The translations under genes and the position numbers were made by a program. This document shows positions 1 to 5,058 of a DNA stretch of 17,895 nucleotides, piece by piece. The notes beneath the pieces were generated by a model. It was given only the letters and a program-made list of their open reading frames with translations. It searched no databases and was not told where the DNA came from. The stretch comes from Deltaproteobacteria bacterium (GTDB lineage: Bacteria > Desulfobacterota > DSM-4660 > Desulfatiglandales > HGW-15): contig JAFGPH010000185.1 in the NCBI GenBank assembly GCA_016926135.1, positions 1-17,895 of the forward strand, written 5' to 3'. Position 1 is the stretch's first letter; every line of letters begins with the position of its first letter.

Positions 1-461
1 ACGACCTTCATGCATTCCAATCCTTTGAGTTGAGCGATCAGGCTCTGGTCGAAATCGCCTCGAATCATCATGGAAGGCAAAGGGTCCAGGAGCTCTTTCC
101 ACTCGTCATCCTGAAACACGTGGACAGCCTTGTGAAAAAGGTGGCAGTTCCCTGCATGGTCGTTATGCAGATGGGTATAGATGACCATGTCTATCTCGTC
201 AGGGGTCACGCCGACCTTTTCGAGCGATTTCCTGACCCACGCTTCGCCTCCCCGGGCGGCACAGCCGGCCCACGCCCTCCCATCGACGATGTACTTGGCA
301 TTGATGCCGGTATCGCACAGGAGTTTGCGTTTTCCGTCGGTCATGTAAAAGCCCAGGTACGGCACCGTGAGAGGCGTCCCGACATCGAGTCCGGTGGTCA
401 GTTGCTCTTTCTTGACCTCGATGATCCCATAGGTGAGGGTTTTGATCGTCCAGTCAGCCAT
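1..461 (-). CDS. Metallo-beta-lactamase fold hydrolase, N-acyl-homoserine lactonase-like (3' end outside window)
   Basis: This is the first 153 codons of an MBL-fold hydrolase. The zinc-binding signature HLHNDH is at residues 97-102, after a DTG strand near residue 50 and a predicted TPDEIDMVIYTHLH strand. The start at 461 is supported by an AGGAGAGG ribosome site just upstream. The C-terminal half, with the later zinc ligands, lies beyond the window edge. The order PYLGFY ... LLCDTG ... HxHxDH ... DDEW resembles the N-acyl-homoserine lactonase (AiiA-like) subgroup and also the MBL protein at 9335-10081, so the two are probably paralogues. In that family the enzyme opens a lactone or ester ring using two metal ions in the cytoplasm. 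The actual substrate cannot be read from the sequence. Fold assignment is strong; the lactonase label is inference. Confidence 0.88.
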   Translation of the reverse strand, partial: MADWTIKTLTYGIIEVKKEQLTTGLDVGTPLTVPYLGFYMTDGKRKLLCDTGINAKYIVDGRAWAGCAARGGEAWVRKSLEKVGVTPDEIDMVIYTHLHNDHAGNCHLFHKAVHVFQDDEWKELLDPLPSMMIRGDFDQSLIAQLKGLECMKV

Positions 462-580
462 TTTCCTCTCCTTTCAGTCCTCATTTTTAGTGTGCTTTGG
501 CCTTGCTCGAAACCCGTTTTCGCGAAACGATCCTAACGCACGCGAAAATCGATCCCTCTGGCGGCGACGCATAAGGGACA

Positions 581-600
581 TATGAACCGTCTCATAATTA
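581..600 (+). repeat. Dispersed repeat TATGAACCGTCTCATAATTA (copy 1 of 3)
   Basis: A 20-nt sequence lies just beyond the 3' end of transposase remnant A. A close copy, TATGAATCGTCTCATAGTT, is at 3264-3282, and a more palindromic variant, TATGAACGGTTCATA, is at 3377-3391. All three lie 3' of a transposase remnant, which suits a REP-type element or terminus mobilised by that transposase. The repetition is seen directly; the role is inference. Confidence 0.5.
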
Positions 601-822
601 TATCACTTTAGGCCCCGATGCTGTACTGTCGCAATAAACTATCTGACTCGCGAGGAGTGAGTAAACTTTTACCCTTGGAAGCTTCTCCCCTCGCTTGACC
701 GATTTGCTCCCCGCCGGAATTGATAGCCCCAGGCCTGCGGCCAGGGAAGACATCGTTATCCCCGGTTCTCTCACAGCCCAATAGCAGAGCAGGCTCCGGC
801 CTTCGGCAATCCGACGAAAGCG
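598..822 (-). pseudogene. 3'-end remnant of a REP-associated Y1-type (IS200-like) transposase, copy A
   Basis: A minus-strand frame of 74 codons reads RFRRIAEGRSLLCYWAVRE, then SSLAAGLGLSIP and KSVKRGEKL. This is the C-terminal helix-turn-helix tail typical of REP-associated tyrosine (Y1) transposases, where SLLCYWAVREL is followed by a GLSQPAVS-like helix and RGEKLA. The catalytic N-terminal part (HUH motif and Tyr) is absent: an in-frame stop lies just upstream of about 831 and hipB regulatory DNA begins near 864. The protein is therefore dead. About 130 nt match copy B (3397-3535) with scattered substitutions. Family assignment is from memory of the motif and is fairly secure; there is no sign that the element is still active. 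Confidence 0.62.
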
Positions 823-863
823 CCCTTTCGCTCATGCGTCGCCGATCAAAAACGTCCCCAATC

Positions 864-939
864 CAATAAAATAGTGCATTTTATAAAATGCATTTTATTG
901 TTGAAATGGAATAATGCATTCTATATAATGCTATAATGC
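864..939 (+). promoter_or_regulatory. hipBA promoter with two palindromic operators; predicted leaderless transcript
   Basis: A sigma-70-like promoter is visible: TTGAAA at 901-906, a 17-nt spacer, and TATAAT at 924-929. The predicted transcription start is about 935-937, on the ATG of hipB at 936, and there is no ribosome site before that ATG. Two operator-like palindromes of form GCATT-N6-AATGC lie at 876-891 (within the perfect 18-nt palindrome 875-892) and 916-931. Their centres are 40 bp apart, about four helical turns. The second overlaps the -10 box, as expected for autorepression by HipB. An extra AATGC half-site is at 935-939. CAATAAAA/TTTTATTG arms (864-871 and 893-900) extend the first site. 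Confidence 0.7.
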
Positions 940-1181
940 TATTCGAGATCGGAAGAAGAATTCGGCAGGCCCGAAAGGGCCGAAAGATCACCCAGGCTGA
1001 ACTCGGAAAGGCCCTGGGCATGAGTCGTACGACCATCGGGCAGATCGAGAAGGGCACGGTGCAGGACATCGGCGTGAGGAAGCTCATCCGAGTGCTCGAG
1101 TTCCTGGGACTGGAGATGCGGGTCCGGTCAGCCGGAAGACCTCCCACGCTGGAAGAACTGCGTGAAGAGGAGAACCCCTGA
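936..1181 (+). CDS. hipB: HipB-like XRE-family antitoxin and autorepressor
   Basis: An 81-residue protein that is almost entirely a Cro/C1-type (XRE) helix-turn-helix. The segment ITQAELGKALGMSRTTIGQIEKG, roughly residues 18-40, contains both HTH helices, and a short acidic tail (LEELREEENP) follows. It lies directly before a hipA homologue, and its TGA overlaps the ATG of that gene (TGATG at 1179-1183), giving translational coupling. HipB proteins bind operator palindromes upstream of their own operon and hold the HipA kinase inactive. The ATG at 936 is the only in-frame ATG after the stop at 912. It lacks a Shine-Dalgarno sequence, so translation is probably leaderless. Assignment is secure from fold plus context. 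Confidence 0.9.
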   Translation: MLFEIGRRIRQARKGRKITQAELGKALGMSRTTIGQIEKGTVQDIGVRKLIRVLEFLGLEMRVRSAGRPPTLEELREEENP

Positions 1182-2371
1182 TGGCTGCTGCATCAGCCCT
1201 TGCCGTGTGGGCCTCAAAGGTGAAGTCCGGTGTTGTCGCGCGGGAGAGGGGGAGGGAGTATGTTTTCGCCTACTCAACGGATGCCGAGGCAGCGGCCCAG
1301 GTGTCCCTCACCATGCCGGTAAGGCTGGAGAGCTGGGTGAGCCGTGATCTGCACCCCATATTCCAGATGAATCTGCCGGAGGGGGCACTGCTGGAGGCCA
1401 TCCGCAGGGCCATTGCGAAGGTGGTGGGGGAGGATGACCTGTCGATCCTCCGCGTGACCGGAGGGAGCCAGGTGGGCAGAAACCGCTTTTCGCTCCCCGG
1501 CGATGAGTTCCCGGAGATTTCAGAAACACCGGAATCCCTCGATGAACTTCTCACGTACCCCGACACCCGTGATCTCTTTCATGAGCTTGTGACCCGATAT
1601 GCACTCCGATCAGGCATATCGGGCGTCCAGCCGAAGGTATTGCTGGATGCCACAGAGCGCGGCACATTTACGTCGGCTCGCTACATCGTCAAGTCGTGGG
1701 GAACCGATTACCCGTATCTCGCCGCCAACGAGTATTTTTGCATGACCGCGGCTAAACGGGCCGGTCTGCCGGTGCCGGAATTTTTCATCTCGGACAACGG
1801 CGGCCTCTTTATCCTGCGCCGCTTCGACCTCAGCCCGGGAGGCGCCTCCATGGGCTTCGAGGATATGTGCAGCCTCCAGGCACTCGGGACCTCGCAGAAG
1901 TACGGAAGCAGTTATGAACGTGTTGCGAGGAGCATCAGGGATTTTGTCTCGGGGGAAAACCTGATGGCGGCCCGAGAGCAGTTTTTTGCGATCCTGGTGC
2001 TTTCGATCATGGTGCGGAACGGCGACGCCCATTTGAAAAATTTCGGGGTCCTCTACGCCTCCCCCGGCGACATCGTCGCGCTCGCGCCTGTGTACGACGT
2101 GGTGACCACCACAGCCTATATCAGAAAAGACGTGCCTGCGCTTTCCCTGGCAGGAACGAAGAAATGGTGGCCGCGAAAGACGCTGGAACGGTTTGCCGTG
2201 ACCCATCTCTCCATGCCGGTGAGAGCAATCTCCGACGTTTTCGATCGGATTGCCGAGGCGGTCACGGAAACCAAGGGCATGATCCCCGGATACATGGCGG
2301 AGCACCCGGAGTTCCGAGAAATCGGCGAGATCATGATGGCACAGTGGGATGAAGGGGTGCGCTGTCCCTAG
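1181..2371 (+). CDS. hipA: HipA-family serine/threonine kinase toxin
   Basis: A 396-residue HipA-type kinase, somewhat shorter than E. coli HipA (440) but with the N-terminal subdomain present (about residues 5-105). Kinase features in order: Gly-rich ATP loop ISGVQPK at 146-152, lysine in YIVKSW at 171, NEYF...LPVPE at 183-200, LFILRRFD at 209-216, catalytic loop RNGDAHLKN at 279-287 (Asp282), and metal-binding YDV at 305-307 (Asp306). Family members phosphorylate an aminoacyl-tRNA synthetase (GltX in E. coli), stop translation and promote persistence. HipB neutralises them and autophosphorylation in the Gly-rich loop can silence them; here the loop serine is Ser147, preceded by Gly145 where HipT proteins have a second Ser. 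GAGGAG precedes the overlapping start. The module looks intact. Confidence 0.92.
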   Translation: MAAASALAVWASKVKSGVVARERGREYVFAYSTDAEAAAQVSLTMPVRLESWVSRDLHPIFQMNLPEGALLEAIRRAIAKVVGEDDLSILRVTGGSQVGRNRFSLPGDEFPEISETPESLDELLTYPDTRDLFHELVTRYALRSGISGVQPKVLLDATERGTFTSARYIVKSWGTDYPYLAANEYFCMTAAKRAGLPVPEFFISDNGGLFILRRFDLSPGGASMGFEDMCSLQALGTSQKYGSSYERVARSIRDFVSGENLMAAREQFFAILVLSIMVRNGDAHLKNFGVLYASPGDIVALAPVYDVVTTTAYIRKDVPALSLAGTKKWWPRKTLERFAVTHLSMPVRAISDVFDRIAEAVTETKGMIPGYMAEHPEFREIGEIMMAQWDEGVRCP

Positions 2372-2463
2372 GATGTCCCGAAAGTGCGCGAAAGTGTCCC
2401 CACAGTTGGGAATGGATCGCAAGACAGACCGTTCTGGGATAAAATGATTATAAGCAGCGAAAG

Positions 2464-2925
2464 GTGTATACCGAAACGACCATTGTCAGTTACTTGACTG
2501 CGAGAGCCAGTGGCGATCCGATTGTAGCAGGGCGACAGGCTCTGACGCGAGAATGGTGGGAAAATCGCCGCAAGGTCTTCGACCTCGTGGTCTCTGAATT
2601 GGTTTTTCAGGAGGCAGAGGCTGGCAACCCGGAAGCTGCAAAACGAAGAATGGCTTTTCTCTCGGCAATGGGCTCTTTGGCGATCACCGAGGAAGCAGTC
2701 TTGCTGGGTGAAGCCTTGATAGAAGAAGGTCCTATTCCGAAGGAGCACGGCGAAGATGCGCTTCACATTGCTCTTTGCGCGGTCAATGGAATCGATTTCC
2801 TGTTGACCTGGAATTGCAGACACCTTGCCAATGCGATCTTTCGTCATCAGATCGAATCGATTGTTGAGATGAGGGGTTACCAGTGCCCGGTTATCTGCAC
2901 ACCGGAAGAGCTTATGGAGGAATGA
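2464..2925 (+). CDS. PIN-domain ribonuclease toxin (VapC-like)
   Basis: A 153-residue PIN-like protein beginning VYTETTIVSYLTAR, a common start in one VapC-like subgroup where the first acidic residue is Glu (here Glu4) rather than Asp. Other acidic positions are the Glu in SELVFQEA, the Asp in HGEDALHIAL and the polar LLTWNCRHLAN segment. PIN proteins are metal-dependent RNases, usually toxins. The start is a GTG at 2464 with only a weak AAAGG before it. No ATG exists in frame after the stop at 2440, so the start may have shifted or the original one been lost. The stop overlaps the possible ATG (2922) of the small downstream gene, so here the toxin comes first. Function as a toxin is inferred from family and pairing. 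Confidence 0.82.
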   Translation: MYTETTIVSYLTARASGDPIVAGRQALTREWWENRRKVFDLVVSELVFQEAEAGNPEAAKRRMAFLSAMGSLAITEEAVLLGEALIEEGPIPKEHGEDALHIALCAVNGIDFLLTWNCRHLANAIFRHQIESIVEMRGYQCPVICTPEELMEE

Positions 2926-2927
2926 AG

Positions 2928-3101
2928 ATGTTCAGAGATCCAATCGTCGAAGAGATCAGGGAAGTCCGCGAACAGCACGCAGCAAAGTTCAACTATGATC
3001 TCAGGAAGATCGCCACGGACCTGCGGAATAAGGAAAAGCAAGCTGCTCGCCAGGTTGTATCCTTTCCCCCAAAGCCGGCCAGACGCAGATCAGTTGCGTA
3101 G
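2928..3101 (+). CDS. Small putative antitoxin partner of the PIN protein
   Basis: A 57-residue charged protein starting FRDPIVEEIREVREQHAAKFNYDL. Short proteins with the DPIVEE(I/V)R...REQ pattern and a basic tail are commonly found next to PIN toxins and are annotated as antitoxins or hypothetical proteins. The ATG at 2928 has GGAGG seven bases upstream. An alternative in-frame ATG at 2922 overlaps the PIN stop (ATGA) but sits too close to the ribosome site. The C-terminus PKPARRRSVA is strongly basic and may contact nucleic acid. The pairing is seen directly; the antitoxin role is inference. Confidence 0.7.
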   Translation: MFRDPIVEEIREVREQHAAKFNYDLRKIATDLRNKEKQAARQVVSFPPKPARRRSVA

Positions 3102-3263
3102 ATCTCAACGGAACCACGTCCATGTCGGACTTCGTGAAAACAGCAGACGGGGAAGATTCCTTATTATAGCGCCCGTACCCATTCGCCGACCGCAAAGCTA
3201 AGACCTGTGTCCTCCTTCAACCCTCACCAGATTTGACCCACCTGTTTTGGGGTGATGGGCGGT

Positions 3264-3282
3264 TATGAATCGTCTCATAGTT
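3264..3282 (+). repeat. Dispersed repeat TATGAATCGTCTCATAGTT (copy 2 of 3)
   Basis: A near copy of the repeat at 581-600, with similarity continuing a few bases to a shared TCAC. It lies on the outer (3') side of the 75-nt palindromic element, opposite the variant copy at 3377-3391. The 3102-3263 stretch before it shows no convincing gene, promoter or repeat. Confidence 0.48.
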
Positions 3283-3294
3283 GTCTTCACATCC

Positions 3295-3369
3295 GTCATT
3301 CCGGCCAAAGCGAAGCGGAGAGCCGGAATCCAGTGGCTTTTCTGGATGCCGGATCAAGTTTGGCATGAC
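3295..3369. repeat. REP-like palindromic repeat (GTCATTCCGG ... CATGAC)
   Basis: A 75-nt element bounded by GTCAT (3295-3299) and ATGAC (3365-3369). Inside it CCGGAATCCAG (3323-3333) pairs with CTGGATGCCGG (3342-3352) across an 8-nt loop, with one mismatch. Sequences beginning GTCATTCCGGC and containing CGGAATCCAG are a familiar intergenic repeat in many proteobacterial genomes. The truncated dehydrogenase frame ends at a stop formed by this element (TCA at 3296-3298). That it is a genome-wide repeat is knowledge of the pattern; only one full copy is in the window. Confidence 0.65.
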
Positions 3370-4162
3370 ATACTATTATGAACGGTTCATAACTATTCAA
3401 CTTTCGAGCAGCGAGTACCCTTTCTCCTTTGCAAGCTTCTCCCCTCGGCTGACCGATTTGCCCACCGCCGGAATCGATAGCCCCAGCCTGCCGGCCAGGG
3501 AAGACGTCGTTACACCCAGTTCTCTTACAGCCCAGGATTCGCTGCCTCTCCTCTTCGCCCCGGGCCTCCCATTTGGCTTTCACGCGCTCCGTGAGGACAA
3601 CGCTGGGCGCGACGGAGTTGACATTGATCCCAAAGGGACCCAACTCGACCGCCATGTGTTTTGTGAGGCCGATGATGCCTGCCTTGGCGGCACTGTATTT
3701 GGGGCCTGACATGAGACTGAAGTGCCAGCCTGCGATGGAGGAGACGTTGACGATGCGACCGCAGCCCTGGCGCTTCATGACGGGAGCGGCGGCTCGAATG
3801 CAGAGGAAGGCCGCTTTCAGATTCAGGGCCAAGGTCCGATCCCAATCTGAAGGAGAGATGGCCTCCACGGGCATAATGGGAGTGCCCAATCCGGTGTTGT
3901 TTACGAGGATGTCCAGGCGTCCCCGATGCCTTACGACCGCGTCGATCGCGGCCTCAATCTGGGTCAGATTCAGGACATCGCAGGGCACCACGAATGCCTG
4001 CCCTCCTTCATCCCGAATCCGACTTGCGACTCGGTCCAAATCCGACGTGGTTCGGGCGCTCATGGCGACCTGCGCCCCCCGGTGCGCCAGGACTTCGGCA
4101 GTGGCAGCGCCGATCCCTCGCCAGGCACCGGTGACGAGAGCGACGCGATCCTTCAAGTTCAT
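3296..4162 (-). CDS. Short-chain dehydrogenase/reductase with lost C-terminus (likely pseudogene)
   Basis: Residues 1-210 are a classical SDR: Rossmann motif TGAWRGIG at 11-18, DILVNNTG at 84-91 (NNTG in place of NNAG), LNLKAAFL at 113-120, VNVSSIAG at 138-145 (catalytic Ser141/142) and YSAAK at 156-160 (Tyr156, Lys160). After RGEEERQRIL at 201-210 the normal family tail (G-R-x-G-x-PEDIA and a closing NGG) is gone. The reading frame then crosses transposase remnant B out of frame, followed by a palindromic repeat, adding 78 unrelated residues before a stop at 3296. The junction is at about 3533. Loss of the substrate-binding lid and dimer helices suggests an inactive product. The start at 4162 has GAGGT upstream. 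It lies downstream of vapC on the same strand. Confidence 0.8.
   Translation of the reverse strand: MNLKDRVALVTGAWRGIGAATAEVLAHRGAQVAMSARTTSDLDRVASRIRDEGGQAFVVPCDVLNLTQIEAAIDAVVRHRGRLDILVNNTGLGTPIMPVEAISPSDWDRTLALNLKAAFLCIRAAAPVMKRQGCGRIVNVSSIAGWHFSLMSGPKYSAAKAGIIGLTKHMAVELGPFGINVNSVAPSVVLTERVKAKWEARGEEERQRILGCKRTGCNDVFPGRQAGAIDSGGGQIGQPRGEACKGERVLAARKLNSYEPFIIVCHAKLDPASRKATGFRLSASLWPE
3377..3391 (+). repeat. Palindromic repeat TATGAACGGTTCATA (copy 3 of 3)
   Basis: TATGAAC and GTTCATA form a 7-bp inverted repeat around a central G, six bases beyond the stop codon of transposase remnant B. It matches the core of the repeats at 581-600 and 3264-3282. Together with copy 2 it flanks the 75-nt GTCATT element. 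Confidence 0.48.
3397..3535 (-). pseudogene. 3'-end remnant of a REP-associated Y1-type transposase, copy B
   Basis: A 45-codon minus-strand frame reads WAVRELGVTT, SSLAGRLGLSIP, AVGKSVSRGEKLAKEKG and ends SLLES then stop at 3397-3399. It is less decayed than copy A and shows the expected C-terminal HTH tail of REP-associated transposases. Everything upstream of the TGG at 3534-3532 is missing and replaced by the 3' end of a short-chain dehydrogenase gene in another frame. Copies A and B align over about 130 nt. The dead fragment marks a deletion or insertion junction. Confidence 0.65.
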
Positions 4163-4241
4163 CAGGTGACCTCATTCCCGGTGTGGGCGCCTAGCCGGCG
4201 TGCGCTCCGCCCGGGCACTCCTTTTCGCGGTGTTCGCTCCC

Positions 4242-4658
4242 CTACGGCCGCTTGACTGTCAACCACAGGACAGGCACAATGCCCTCCACGGATTTGAACT
4301 CGGGGTCGTTGGTGACCACCTGGGCCTTGTGGCGTTTGGCGACGGCGACACAAAAGGCATCCGCGTAGGAGATGGGATACTCGGCCTTCAACTCGGCGGC
4401 TTCATGAACAAGCGCATCGTCAACCGATAGGATATCGATCGGCAGCTGTCCCAGCAGGGCAAGAGACTCTTCCGCTTTCTGCCGGCCGACCCGTCTCCTG
4501 ACAATGTAATAGAAATCGCCCCAGTTGATCTTGCAGAGCAGGGCCTTCTGGCCGGAAGAGGAGAGTTCCAGAAAGATTTTCCTGACCTTATCCCAGCCCG
4601 GCTCCTTGTGAAAGAAGCTCACCAGTGCAAAACTATCGAGCACGACGGGTTGTTTCAT
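4242..4658 (-). CDS. vapC: VapC-family PIN ribonuclease toxin
   Basis: A 138-residue PIN protein with acidic centre Asp8 (VVLDSFALVSFF), Asp48 (NWGDFYYI), Asp100 (SYADAFCVAVA) and Asp118 (TNDPEF). The second position is usually Glu in VapC; Asp48 is a conservative change. VapC proteins are Mg-dependent RNases that cut tRNA or rRNA and stop growth until blocked by VapB. The start at 4658 follows CAGGAG and overlaps the 3' end of vapB by 26 nt, so translation is coupled. The order antitoxin-toxin is the usual one. The target RNA is unknown. Confidence 0.9.
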   Translation of the reverse strand: MKQPVVLDSFALVSFFHKEPGWDKVRKIFLELSSSGQKALLCKINWGDFYYIVRRRVGRQKAEESLALLGQLPIDILSVDDALVHEAAELKAEYPISYADAFCVAVAKRHKAQVVTNDPEFKSVEGIVPVLWLTVKRP

Positions 4659-4884
4659 GCTCCTGTTCCTTGAGATGCTCTTCGGTGAGGTCCCGGGTCA
4701 GAGAGAAATCGCCTTTCAGGAACCCGCAGGCCGCCTCGATGGGGTCCTCGGGGGCCGGCTTGAGAAGAATGCCGGAAGATTCCTCGATGATGAGGACTCG
4801 CCCCCCGGGACGAATGCCGAACTTCTCCCGGATTCGCTTGGGGACTAGGATCTGGCCCTTGGCGGAGACCGGTACTGCGGGCAT
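4633..4884 (-). CDS. vapB: VapB-type antitoxin, AbrB/SpoVT (swapped-hairpin) family
   Basis: An 83-residue AbrB-family protein. MPAVPVSAKGQILVPKRIRE is the swapped-hairpin DNA-binding start, followed by FGIRPGGRVLIIEESSGILLKPA and a charged C-terminal tail that normally wraps the PIN toxin. The ATG at 4884 is preferred because AGGAGG (4891-4896 on the opposite strand) lies six bases upstream; an upstream in-frame ATG at 4935 would place the promoter inside the gene. It would neutralise the adjacent VapC and repress the operon. Confidence 0.9.
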   Translation of the reverse strand: MPAVPVSAKGQILVPKRIREKFGIRPGGRVLIIEESSGILLKPAPEDPIEAACGFLKGDFSLTRDLTEEHLKEQEHETTRRAR

Positions 4885-4908
4885 GGCATTCCTCCTTTGT
4901 GGTATAGA

Positions 4909-4935
4909 GTAATACTTTTTCAAAGAAGTTGTCAA
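4909..4935 (-). promoter_or_regulatory. Candidate vapBC promoter
   Basis: On the minus strand a perfect TTGACA (4930-4935) precedes TATTAC (4909-4914) with a short 15-nt spacer. GTAT-N6-ATAC (4902-4915) overlaps the -10 and could be the VapB operator. The -35 is strong, the -10 weak, so this is a moderate call. Confidence 0.4.
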
Positions 4936-5010
4936 GAATCATTTTGTGTTGTATTAAACGGCAAAAAGGTGAGTGCTGGCTGACGGCTGAGCCCTTTGGG
5001 GGTGCGGCGC

Positions 5011-5039
5011 TTGACACGCCGGTACCCTTCCCCTAGTCT
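5011..5039 (+). promoter_or_regulatory. Candidate promoter of the GGDEF gene
   Basis: TTGACA at 5011-5016 and TAGTCT at 5034-5039 are separated by 17 nt, giving a transcription start near 5046, just before the GGGAGA ribosome site. The -10 is poor. The position favours the ATG at 5059 over the upstream in-frame TTG at 4996. Confidence 0.4.
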
Positions 5040-5058
5040 GACCCGGGAGATTAACGCG

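Noticed and set aside
30..536. Open plus-strand frame of 168 codons at the left edge
   Set aside because: It is antisense to the clear MBL hydrolase (HLHNDH motif, good ribosome site) and has no recognisable motif of its own.
608..835. 75-codon minus-strand frame beginning MSERALSSDC as a small gene
   Set aside because: It is the wrong frame of transposase remnant A; the homologous HTH tail reads in a different frame of the same strand.
864..939. Repeated AT-rich GCATT/AATGC units as a CRISPR-like or iteron array
   Set aside because: Only two palindromes and a half-site, positioned on a promoter next to a HipB gene; autoregulatory operators explain them better.
1610..2422. Long minus-strand open frame over hipA
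   Set aside because: It is antisense to a complete HipA kinase with all catalytic motifs; its composition is that of a shadow frame.
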